NCBI GenBank assembly: GCA_902826775.1
Contig: CADEHE010000002.1
Coordinates: 558,175 to 622,174 of the forward strand
DNA length: 64,000 nucleotides
From: an uncultured Pseudomonadota bacterium
GTDB lineage: Bacteria; Pseudomonadota; Gammaproteobacteria; Burkholderiales; JALYOK01
Reading direction: 5' to 3'
Shown: piece by piece, positions 56,420-64,000 of the stretch
Layout: each line of letters opens with the position of its first letter
Numbering within the stretch: the stretch's first letter is position 1
Made by a program: the position numbers and the translations under genes
Notes under the pieces: model-generated
Database searches by the model: none
The model's input: the letters and a program-made list of their open reading frames with translations, nothing else
Told to the model about the DNA's origin: nothing

Positions 56420-56842
56420 GGCGGCAGCAATGAACGGTGGCGCACATTCACGCGCTGACGAGGCTGATGTTCGATTGAGGTGGCGTGATACGGTGCGATG
56501 CAATACAGGTATGCCGCTCAGCAAGGACATGTCCCCTCAAGCACTATTTACAAAATGACACCGAATATTACCAATAATACCGTGCCTGCGGAATTCCCTG
56601 CGAGATGACCTCAGCTGGTTCGAGCATGGTCGGGCGCGACCACTTCGTTGCCACTTGCCACGAACTTCTGAGAACAAGGCAAGACGCAACATCGCTTAAC
56701 CGATTTGCCACAAAAGTAAACATCTCTCCTCTTCTTATCGCGTTCAAACGTTTCTATAGTTCGCCCCGTTCGAGACGCCGCTCGCGCATAGGCGATTGTC
56801 GTCTCGCCACTCACCAACAATAGGCTTGCTCGGGGAGAACAC
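56420..56842. other. Gene-free region upstream of the LuxR-type regulator
   Basis: About 420 bp without a convincing gene. The part 56540-56580 is distinctly AT-rich (tracts such as TTTACAAAATGACACCGAAT) and could carry the promoter of the regulator. A GGGGAGAAC Shine-Dalgarno lies at about 56834. Confidence 0.4.
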
Positions 56843-57610
56843 ATGCCTGTCAACAAGAACGCATCGCTGTACCTGCGCTCATCGGAAATCAAGCAACTCG
56901 CCCAGATCGCAAACGAGTCGAGCGACATCGCTTCCGCTGAAGAATTTCGTCGTTGGGCGCAGAGCTCCGTGCGCAAGCTGTTCCCGCACGAAGCGCTCGT
57001 TGCTGGTCTTGCGCACAGGCACGGCGCGCAGATTCGCGTCGAGCGGCTGGTCTGCGCGGGCTTCCCCGTAGAATTCATCGACGCAGTGACTCGGCGCCGC
57101 GGCGCTTTCGCCTGTCCCACGCTCGAAGCGTGGTTTGCGCACAACCGCCCGCAGTTGTTCGATCCACGCAATAGCGAGAGCAGCGAGCGCACCGCGAGCG
57201 AGTTCGAAGCCTACGATCTTAAGAACGTCGCCGCCAACGGCGTTCTTAGTCCCACAGGCAATAGCGCCACGTACTTTAGCTTCTCGCGCGTGCCGCACGC
57301 GCTTACCGAGCGCCACGGCTTCATGCTGGAGTTACTCGTACCGCACTTGCACCGCGCTTACGTGCGCGCGCTGGCGGCGCCGAATGCCCTCGTCGCGCCG
57401 CGCCTAACCCGCCGCGAGGAAGCCGTCTTGCGCGAACTCAGCCGCGCAAGCTCAACCAAAGCCGTCGCGCATGTGCTCGGCACCAGCGAGCATACCGTGA
57501 AGCACCAAGTGAACGCGCTGCTCAGAAAGCTCGGCGCGAGCGATCGCGCTGAGGCGGTCACCACCGCCGTTCGCTTGGGGTTGCTGCCAGATCGGCGTCA
57601 GCTTTTCTAG
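56843..57610 (+). CDS. LuxR-family transcriptional regulator, EpsA-like
   Basis: 255 residues. An N-terminal sensor-like domain (WAQSSVRKLFPHEALVAGLA, then FACPTLEAWFAHNRPQLFDP) is followed by a LuxR-type helix-turn-helix (about 190-245: LTRREEAVLRELSRASSTKA, then GTSEHTVKHQVNALLRKLG). The layout recalls EpsA, a regulator found near exopolysaccharide loci in betaproteobacteria; that assignment is tentative. It precedes the RHS gene by about 150 bp on the same strand and may control it. Confidence 0.82.
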   Translation: MPVNKNASLYLRSSEIKQLAQIANESSDIASAEEFRRWAQSSVRKLFPHEALVAGLAHRHGAQIRVERLVCAGFPVEFIDAVTRRRGAFACPTLEAWFAHNRPQLFDPRNSESSERTASEFEAYDLKNVAANGVLSPTGNSATYFSFSRVPHALTERHGFMLELLVPHLHRAYVRALAAPNALVAPRLTRREEAVLRELSRASSTKAVAHVLGTSEHTVKHQVNALLRKLGASDRAEAVTTAVRLGLLPDRRQLF

Positions 57611-57614
57611 TCTG

Positions 57615-57634
57615 TATAGCCCCTCGGGGCTATA
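57615..57634. terminator. Hairpin between the LuxR regulator and RHS gene
   Basis: TATAGCCCC-TC-GGGGCTATA directly after the regulator stop; the stem extends one or two bases on either side. No T-tract follows, so it may terminate weakly or protect the 3' end of the mRNA. Confidence 0.5.
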
Positions 57635-57761
57635 TACAACCTTACGGGATTTGCCTAATCTCCTTCGCAGCCGCGCCAGTTGTGCAAGGCGGTGCGAACT
57701 TACTCGCACATGCTGGCTGGTGTGCGCCAACCCCTATTGTCTTAGCTCTCGGAACGAAGCC

Positions 57762-60700
57762 ATGTCAGATCAAAACACTTCCGCCACCATAAAGGGCACA
57801 CACTCCGCACGCTGTGGGCTGAGGCTCTTACTCCTCAGCCTATTGGCGGCACCACTGCTTAGCACAGCGGCGGTACCTCAGTGGGCCAACGAAATCTTTG
57901 GCCCGGCTCTGGTGTATCAGAGCACGGTGACTAGTCAGTTTTACAAGTCAGCTTTAGCCGCCTGTGATGCCAGCCGGCCTGCACAGTACACATCCGGTAA
58001 CGTCGTGATCACTCACTTCGGGGGGCTCCCCGGAAACACCAATAGCTGCACCTATGGCGTCACTTGGTATGACCCTTCGACGAATATCACCACGTCGGAC
58101 ACCGTCAGGTACCAAAACATGTATGAGCAGCGAGGTGCCTGCCCGCCAGATGCCGTCGGCATCAACGGCAAATGCCATATCACGCGCACTGCACCGAACG
58201 ACGAATCACAATGCGTTGGCAATCCCCTAAGAGCGGGCAATGGGGATAAGGTGCAGCACGAGCTCGACTACCTCACAGCAGACAGCGGACTGCGCTTTGA
58301 GCGCCAGTTTGCCTCGCGCCATATCGTCGCGCGCTCCGGCGCGTTGGGCGCTAACTGGTTCATTCGCATCTACGAACGATCGCTGCAGTTTGTCAGTGTC
58401 GGATCCACGCCGCACATTCTTGCTACGCGAGAGCTCGGGCGCGTGCGCCAGTTTTGGCAGTCCAATGGCTACTGGGTGAGCGACCCTAACGTGCACGACC
58501 GCGTCGAAGCCTTGGCCAGTAACTTTGCGCCGGCGGCTTGGAAATACATCGACGGCTACAGTGATGAGAGCGAGTTTTATGACGCTTCAGGCCGCTTGCT
58601 GTACATACAGAATCGCGCTGGGCTCACGACAACGTTATCCTACAGCGATGCAGCAACCCCGAGCAGCACGGCTCCCGGTCCGGGCTATCTCATCGCTATC
58701 AACGACGCATTCGGTCGAAGCGTTCAATTGTTCTACTCGGCAGAAGGGTTGCTTATACGCATGCGCGATCCAGCCGGGCAGGACTACCACTACGCTTTCG
58801 ATGAGGACGCCAGCGAAGAATGGCTGCCATCGGGGCGACTGACCTCGGTCACTTATCCCGATACCAAGCGGCGCACTTACCACTACGAATCTGAGCATTT
58901 GCCCGCTGCTACGGCTGCTCTCGGACCGAGTTCATTTCCCAATATCATCAACCTTACGGCCAACTCCGCAGGCACTGCAAACTACGCCCAGGTGTTAATT
59001 GGCGAACGTGCACTGCGCGGCCTGACGGGTATCACGGATGAGAACTCACAGCGCTATGCAACGTTTCGTTATGACGACAAAGGGCGCGCCGTCGGCTCCG
59101 AGCACGCCGGTGGGGTCGAGGCAATCTCGCTTGCCCCTGGCACAGGCGCAGCGAGTACCGCGACCGATGCCTTCGGCGTGGTGCGTACCTATACCTTCCA
59201 AACCAGCCAGGGCATACGTCGCACTTTGTCGGTTTCAGAGCCGTGCACTTCATGCGGCGGCAGCGTGGCAGCGGCAACGACCTATGACAGCAACGGCAAC
59301 GTCGCCTCGAAGAAAGACTTCAACGGCAACCTAATGTGTTTCACGAACGATCTCAGCCGCAACCTTGAAACCAAGCGTGTCGAGGGCTTGACCGGTGCGG
59401 CCTGCCCGGGCACCGGCGTTGCTGGAATTACCCGCACTATCAGTACCGAATGGCACGCCACTTGGCGCCTGCCCAAGCGTATCGCCGAACCCAAGCGCAT
59501 CACCAGCTACGTCTACAACGGCGACGCCGGTGTGATCTGCGGGGCAACTGCGGCGCTGTGCTCGAAGACCATAACCGAGACTGCCGATGCCACCGGCGCC
59601 CTGGGCTTTAGCGCCGCCGGCACCACCAATACGCGCACCTGGACCTACACGTACAACAGCAACGGGCAGGTGCTCTCCGTCAACGGCCCGCGCACCGACG
59701 TATCGGATATCACCACCTACGCCTACTACAGCGCCAACGACCCCAACGGCAACTTCCGCATCGGCGATCTGGCCTCGGTCACTAACGCTCTTGGGCATGT
59801 CACGCAGATCACGCACTACGACGCCCACGGCAAGCCCAAGCGTATTGTCGATCCCAATGGCCTAGTCACCCAGCTCGACTACTGGCCGCGCGGCTGGCTC
59901 AAGAGCCGCAACGTCGGTGGGCTGATCACACTGTTCGACTACGACGGCGTCGGCCAGTTGAAGAAAGTAACGAATCCGGACGGCAGCTTCGTGAGCTACA
60001 CCTACGATGCCGCCCACCGCTTGACCGATATCACCGACACCAGCGGCAACACCCTGCATTACACGCTCGACTTAATGAGCAACGTCACGAAAGAGGAACT
60101 GAAAAATAGCCTCGGGGTGGTCATTGCGACTAAGAACCGCCAGTTCGATGCGCTCTCGCGATTGCAGAAAGAGCTGAACGCCGCCAATGCCGAGGTAGCA
60201 AACTTCGGCTACGACGCTAACGGCAATCTAAAGACGGTCACGCAGAAAGTCGATGGCGCCGCCGCCAACGACGAACTCAGCAGCTACGACTATGACCCGC
60301 GCAACCGCTTGAAGAAAATAACCGACGCGCTGGCGGGCGTGGCCGAATACGGCTATTCGGGTTTGGATCAACTCACCCTCGTCAAAGACCCGCGCGCGCT
60401 CACCACCACCTACGCCGTGGACGGCCTGGATAACGTGACCAGCCAGGCGAGCCCTGACACCGGCACCACCATCAATACCTTTGATGCCGCCGGCAACATC
60501 AAGTCAATGAAGGACGCCAATAACACCACGGTGACCTACACCTACGACGCGCTCAACCGCCTGACGCAAAAGGCGGTGGGCACCACCGTGATCAACTACA
60601 CGTATGATTCGGTGGTCAGTGGCAACTTCGGCAAAGGCCGCTTGACCGGCATGGTCGATGCCACCGGCACCACCGCCTACACCTACGACCTCTTCGGCCG

Positions 60701-62294
60701 GGTAACGAAGAAAACCCACACCCCCGCATCCGGGCTGGGCAGCAACGCCCGCACGGTGCAATACGGCTACGACGCCTACGGCCGGCTCGGGAGCATTACC
60801 TATCCGTCCGGGCGAGTAGTCAACTACGCCTACACCAACGGCCGCGTGAGCGCGATCACGGTCGGAGCCACGCAGACAGTCATCAACAACATCGCCTACT
60901 TCGGCTTCCACACCCCGGCAAGCTGGACGCAGGGCAGCGGCAAGACCTACAGCCGCACGTTTGATGCCGACGGCCGGATCGCCAGCTACACCAACAACAC
61001 CAGCCAAATCGCGGTGACTTACGACTTGGCCGATAACATCAAGCTCTTGACCGATCCCGCTACAGCCGCCAATACCAAGAGCTTCACCTACGACAAACTC
61101 GATCGCTTGACCGGCTACGGCAGCAACGGCGGGGCCACCAGCCAGGGCTTTGCCTACGATGCGGTGGGCAACCGCCAGAGTACGCTCGTCAATGGCGCGA
61201 GCACGATCTACACCAGTGCCACGACCAGCAACCGCTTGGCAAGCGTGGGGGCGAACACCTACGGCTACAACGCGGCGGGCAACCAAACCTCGGCGGCGAG
61301 CAGAACCTACGCCTACGACGTGTTCGGGCGCATGAGCAGCGCAACGGTGAGCGGGGTTGCCACGCCCTATCGCTACAACGGTCTCGGCCAGCGGCTCTAC
61401 AAGGGCGGAGCAAACCTCGCGAGGTTCGTCTACGACGAGCAAGGGCAGCTGATCGGCGAATACAACAACACCGGCACGATGCTCAGAGAGATCGTCTGGC
61501 TGCAAGATATACCGGTGGCAGTGATGACGCCGAGCGGCACGGCGACCAATCTGTTTTACATCGACAGCGACCACCTCAATACACCGAGGACGATCACCAA
61601 CCAAGCCAAGCAGAAGCGGTGGGAGTGGAACAGCGATCCGTTTGGCTCCACACTCGCCAATGAGAATCCGGCGGCGCTGGGCGTGTTCACGTTCAATCTG
61701 AGATTCCCGGGCCAGTACTTCGATAAGGAAACAGGGCTGCATTACAACTACTTCAGGGATTACAATCCGCAGATTGGACGATACATTCAGTCGGATCCGA
61801 TTGGGCTTGAAGGGGGGCTGAACACGTATGGGTACGTTGATAGCCAACCGCTTTTCTTTGCAGATCCTACTGGGCTGGCAGGGGAAGTCCCTGTCAGAGA
61901 AATCGCGCCCAGGTTTGTGGTTGACATCGGCGGGGAGCACATGGGTGGCGGTGCCTCTGCGCCTCGGACCACAAACAATGTTGGCCCAAAGCCGAAACCG
62001 GTCAACCTGCCTGGTGCGAGAAAAATCACCGTAAACATGCCGCACGTGAAGTCCGGCCACATGATGGGCGGCTCTCGCTTAATGCCGGGATCGCGAAAGG
62101 ATGTCTTTCCGTCACGCATGACCGAAAGCCAAGTGGAGCGAGCAATTAAGCAAGCATACGAAACTTGCTCTCGGATCGAAACTCAAGATCATCGGATCAA
62201 GGTTCGCGGAACATCTGAAGACGGATTAACGATCGATATGTGGGTAAATACCCAAACCAAGCAGATTGAGACCGCGTGGCCTGTTTCTCCCTAG
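57762..62294 (+). CDS. Secreted RHS-repeat protein with EndoU/BECR-like C-terminal toxin
   Basis: 1510 residues from the ATG giving MSDQNTSATIKGTH. A Sec-type signal (about 20-38, GLRLLLLSLLAAPLLSTA), a DUF6531-like segment (NPLRAGNGDKVQHELDYLTA), then about 35 RHS/YD repeats (YTYDALNRLT and similar) to the RHS core end NPQIGRYIQSDPIGLEGGLN. The last about 135 residues are a different module ending HVKSGHMMGGSR, RKDVFPSRMTESQVERAIKQ and IDMWVNTQTKQIETAWPVSP, which resembles bacterial EndoU/BECR RNase toxins (His-rich start, K.xFP..., TA(Y/W)P end). No PAAR or VgrG is seen. An immunity gene follows 8 bp downstream. Confidence 0.88.
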   Translation: MSDQNTSATIKGTHSARCGLRLLLLSLLAAPLLSTAAVPQWANEIFGPALVYQSTVTSQFYKSALAACDASRPAQYTSGNVVITHFGGLPGNTNSCTYGVTWYDPSTNITTSDTVRYQNMYEQRGACPPDAVGINGKCHITRTAPNDESQCVGNPLRAGNGDKVQHELDYLTADSGLRFERQFASRHIVARSGALGANWFIRIYERSLQFVSVGSTPHILATRELGRVRQFWQSNGYWVSDPNVHDRVEALASNFAPAAWKYIDGYSDESEFYDASGRLLYIQNRAGLTTTLSYSDAATPSSTAPGPGYLIAINDAFGRSVQLFYSAEGLLIRMRDPAGQDYHYAFDEDASEEWLPSGRLTSVTYPDTKRRTYHYESEHLPAATAALGPSSFPNIINLTANSAGTANYAQVLIGERALRGLTGITDENSQRYATFRYDDKGRAVGSEHAGGVEAISLAPGTGAASTATDAFGVVRTYTFQTSQGIRRTLSVSEPCTSCGGSVAAATTYDSNGNVASKKDFNGNLMCFTNDLSRNLETKRVEGLTGAACPGTGVAGITRTISTEWHATWRLPKRIAEPKRITSYVYNGDAGVICGATAALCSKTITETADATGALGFSAAGTTNTRTWTYTYNSNGQVLSVNGPRTDVSDITTYAYYSANDPNGNFRIGDLASVTNALGHVTQITHYDAHGKPKRIVDPNGLVTQLDYWPRGWLKSRNVGGLITLFDYDGVGQLKKVTNPDGSFVSYTYDAAHRLTDITDTSGNTLHYTLDLMSNVTKEELKNSLGVVIATKNRQFDALSRLQKELNAANAEVANFGYDANGNLKTVTQKVDGAAANDELSSYDYDPRNRLKKITDALAGVAEYGYSGLDQLTLVKDPRALTTTYAVDGLDNVTSQASPDTGTTINTFDAAGNIKSMKDANNTTVTYTYDALNRLTQKAVGTTVINYTYDSVVSGNFGKGRLTGMVDATGTTAYTYDLFGRVTKKTHTPASGLGSNARTVQYGYDAYGRLGSITYPSGRVVNYAYTNGRVSAITVGATQTVINNIAYFGFHTPASWTQGSGKTYSRTFDADGRIASYTNNTSQIAVTYDLADNIKLLTDPATAANTKSFTYDKLDRLTGYGSNGGATSQGFAYDAVGNRQSTLVNGASTIYTSATTSNRLASVGANTYGYNAAGNQTSAASRTYAYDVFGRMSSATVSGVATPYRYNGLGQRLYKGGANLARFVYDEQGQLIGEYNNTGTMLREIVWLQDIPVAVMTPSGTATNLFYIDSDHLNTPRTITNQAKQKRWEWNSDPFGSTLANENPAALGVFTFNLRFPGQYFDKETGLHYNYFRDYNPQIGRYIQSDPIGLEGGLNTYGYVDSQPLFFADPTGLAGEVPVREIAPRFVVDIGGEHMGGGASAPRTTNNVGPKPKPVNLPGARKITVNMPHVKSGHMMGGSRLMPGSRKDVFPSRMTESQVERAIKQAYETCSRIETQDHRIKVRGTSEDGLTIDMWVNTQTKQIETAWPVSP

Positions 62295-62302
62295 CGCCTG
62301 AC

Positions 62303-62791
62303 ATGGACGAGTTTCGTATCGACGTTGTTCTGGAATCTCTGAGCAAGCAGAGCGATCAAGCTGTGACCGGCCTGATAGCAATTCGAACGCCGGAGATCGT
62401 GTTCCCTGATAGGGGATGGAGTGATTTTGTTGTCGTAGTTCTGTCTTGGTGGCTGAGAGAGGTTACTGCCCTGATGAGCGGCAGCACACCCATGGCGAAG
62501 TGTGCCTTTATGGATGGCCCATATGAGTTTCAGCTGGCGATACACTCAAGAGATAGATGGCGCTTAGCGTTGCTTAGGCGCACTGCCTCAAATCAGGAAT
62601 TGTCCGGCGAAACACTCGTCGCGCCCACGACTGTTGTTGCTGAGCTGGCCAAGACAGCGAACGCGGTCTTGAGGAAATGCCAAGAAAACTCGTGGGAAGA
62701 CGAGGACTTGAAGCTGCTTAGCGTGCGATTTAAGGAGTTACAAAGCAAGAGACGATTCGTAGGCTCTCACCACGGCGGCCTTGATTCATGA
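62303..62791 (+). CDS. Presumed immunity protein for the RHS toxin
   Basis: 162 residues from the ATG 8 bp after the RHS stop; a slightly longer frame overlapping the RHS gene is possible. Acidic N-terminal half (MDEFRIDVVLESLSKQ), hydrophobic patch SDFVVVVLSWWLREVTALM, and a helical C-terminus. No family recognised. The assignment rests on position behind a polymorphic toxin tip and on lower GC than the RHS core, as usual for exchanged toxin-immunity modules. Confidence 0.7.
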   Translation: MDEFRIDVVLESLSKQSDQAVTGLIAIRTPEIVFPDRGWSDFVVVVLSWWLREVTALMSGSTPMAKCAFMDGPYEFQLAIHSRDRWRLALLRRTASNQELSGETLVAPTTVVAELAKTANAVLRKCQENSWEDEDLKLLSVRFKELQSKRRFVGSHHGGLDS

Positions 62792-62882
62792 AAATGTGGT
62801 GCGGCGCGATTGGTAACGCGGTAAGTCGCAATTTGTAGGGCGCATTGAATGCGCTGCATCGAAAGCACCGAGTGAAAACGAA

Positions 62883-62950
62883 GAAGGAGAACGAAGAAGG
62901 AGAACGGGGTCAGAAGGAGAACGGGGTCACGGAAGGAGAACGGGGTCAAG
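62883..62950. repeat. GAAGGAGAACGGGGTCA tandem repeats
   Basis: Three copies of GAAGGAGAACGGGGTCA start at 62896, 62913 and 62932, with a truncated copy at 62883. They run into AAGTCTTGCAATCAAG. Such GGGGTCA...TCTTGCA sequences are familiar from REP-type elements flanking RAYT (IS200-like) transposase genes; no transposase is present here. Confidence 0.8.
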
Positions 62951-63077
62951 TCTTGCAATCAAGCTTTTCGCTTCTAAAGCGCAAGATGATCAACTGCTCC
63001 GGTGGCCCCCTTGATGCGCGCTTGCAAAGGAACGTCGGTGCTCGCGATGGTCCGTGAGCGACATGCTATCCGGTTCA

Positions 63078-63110
63078 GGAAAACGCCCGCGCCCAACGCG
63101 GGCGTTTTCC
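63078..63110. terminator. Bidirectional terminator-like hairpin
   Basis: GGAAAACGCCCGCG and CGCGGGCGTTTTCC form a perfect 14-bp stem around CCCAA; T-runs lie on both strands inside the stem end. The form is typical of a strong rho-independent terminator usable in either direction. Confidence 0.8.
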
Positions 63111-63382
63111 GCTTGTAAACGACTTCGCTGCTTGTGATACTTCTACGACAGGAGCAGTATCGCTTCGAAAGAAGATTAAAGGGGCCACCCATTAGCCGTC
63201 TTCTGTCAAGAGAGTATTAAAGGGGCCACGTATATTTTTTCTTGGACGGTCATTAGCGGGGATCATCACCCGCGCTTTTTCAGTTCAGCCATCGAACGAA
63301 TTTGAGACCCCACCGAGCGGCGCCGCCACGGCATGGATCGCTTCTGAACACCACCCCAACAAACAAAGAGGAGACCGCACCC

Positions 63383-63967
63383 ATGAGCCACACCTGGCGC
63401 AACCGAATCCTGTGGCTGATCACCGCGGTGTTCTGCGTCTTTGCCTTCCTGAAGGCCACACCGCTGGCCGACAGCCTGCGCGCGTTGATTCCGGCCATCT
63501 CCATCCTCGTGCCCACCTTGTTCGCCTTCATGCACGGTGCGCGGCGCATCGGCTGGCCAGCGATGCTGAGCTTCTTCGTCATCGCCTTCGTCATCAGCTG
63601 GTGCATGGAGTCGCTGTCGATCGCCACCGGCTTCCCGTTCGGCCACTACCACTACACCGACAACCTGGGGCCCAAGCTCGGCACCGTGCCGCTCCTGATC
63701 ATGCCGGCCTACTTCTCGATGTGCTACGTGTCGTGGACGCTGGCGCACGCGGTGTTGGACAAGTTCGACCACCGCGCCGATGCTCTACAGCGCTTTGCGG
63801 TGCCGGTGGTGGCCGCCTTCATCATGGTGATGTGGGACCTGTGCATGGACCCCTCTCGCGCGACGGTGACGCAGGCCTGGATCTGGCATCACGGCGGCAG
63901 CTACTTCGGTGTGCCGTTCGTCAACTTCATGGGCTGGTTCCTGACTGAAGCCTCCTCGTTTTTTTGA
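63383..63967 (+). pseudogene. CruF-like carotenoid biosynthesis protein, C-terminally truncated
   Basis: 194 residues from the ATG preceded by GAGGAG. Membrane helices and motifs SWCMESLSIATGFPFGHYHY, NLGPKLGTVPLLIMPAY and MVMWDLCMDP match the CruF/DUF422 carotenoid hydratase-like family, in which these carry the active-site residues. The family is normally about 250-290 residues. Here the reading frame breaks after VNFMGWFLTEA, where relatives continue with further helices, and ends at TGA 63965-63967. The sequence right after (TGAAGCCTCCTCG...) could be an insertion-sequence end, so the gene is probably interrupted. Codon choice looks more C/G-ending than most of the window. Confidence 0.7.
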
Positions 63968-64000
63968 GCCAATCAGAAGTAGAGGATGGGGTTAGGATTT
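63945..64000. mobile_element. Possible insertion-sequence left end
   Basis: The CruF-like frame stops matching at about 63945, where TGAAGCCTCCTCG begins; IS3-family elements often have ends starting TGAA. Only 56 bp are visible, without a transposase, so this is a guess supported mainly by the broken gene. Confidence 0.25.

Larger units (their letters stand above)
62792..63382. other. Repeat-rich, gene-free region
   Basis: About 590 bp. It holds the GAAGGAGAACGGGGTCA array (62883-62950), a bidirectional hairpin (63078-63110) and two copies of ATTAAAGGGGCCAC (about 63176-63190 and 63215-63230). No gene is supported; a 70-codon frame across the repeats is a by-product of them. It looks like decayed mobile-element edges. 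Confidence 0.55.

Noticed and set aside
62845..63057. 70-codon frame across the GAAGGAGAACGGGGTCA repeats
   Set aside because: Its residues (KENEEGERGQKENG) simply translate the DNA repeat, and it has no homologue-like features.

Overview
The window is GC-rich, densely coded bacterial chromosome. It most likely comes from a betaproteobacterium. The gene neighbourhoods support this: nusA-rimP, clpA-clpS divergent from a cold-shock gene, tRNA-Leu/queA/tgt/yajC/secD/secF, nudJ-mnmA, and exbB-exbD-tonB. Dispersed REP-like palindromes also fit. No 16S rRNA is present, so I do not go below class level. Most genes are housekeeping genes; the accessory character rises after about 56 kb.

Layout. 1-1.5 kb: end of a leftward rimP-nusA operon with a hairpin in its leader. 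1.9-4.6 kb: exbB-exbD-tonB energy transducer with an extremely long proline-rich TonB. 4.6-12 kb: small membrane proteins, M17 aminopeptidase, thyA, homocysteine synthase, alpha/beta hydrolase, a conserved unknown. 12-17 kb: clpA, clpS, cold-shock gene, NADP-isocitrate dehydrogenase. 17-23.7 kb: a four-gene Anbu cluster (circularly permuted ATP-grasp, alpha-E, transglutaminase-DUF2126, proteasome-like protease). 23.7-30.4 kb: HupE/UreJ-like protein with an EF-hand loop, nudJ, mnmA, DUF2059, GST, tandem repeats, purB, a secreted AbfB-domain protein. 30.9-35 kb: a leftward operon led by a clearly recognisable guanidine-I riboswitch, encoding an ABC importer and a ureohydrolase best read as a guanidine hydrolase. 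35-44.6 kb: M16 peptidase, FAD hydroxylase, DedA, then secF/secD/yajC/tgt/GST/queA/tRNA-Leu (all leftward). 44.8-51 kb: HlyD/MacB-type exporter and ettA. 51.4-56.4 kb: HtrA protease, flavoprotein, RraA-like protein, srkA kinase. 56.8-62.8 kb: LuxR-type regulator, a secreted RHS protein with an EndoU/BECR-like toxin tip, and its presumed immunity gene. 62.8-64 kb: repeat-rich DNA and a CruF-like gene whose normal C-terminus is missing.

Two systems stand out. (1) Riboswitch, importer and hydrolase together form a guanidine-sensing, uptake and degradation module; the hydrolase would probably be called agmatinase by default. (2) The Anbu cluster pairs peptide-ligase-like enzymes with a self-compartmentalising protease of unsettled function. 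Both are known as classes, but their pathway here is not established by the sequence. Four repeat arrays (cspA downstream, purB upstream, the 3' end of the flavoprotein gene, after the RHS immunity gene) are not explained by genes.

Coordinates, motifs and starts were read by eye. No homology search, folding or codon-usage computation was run.
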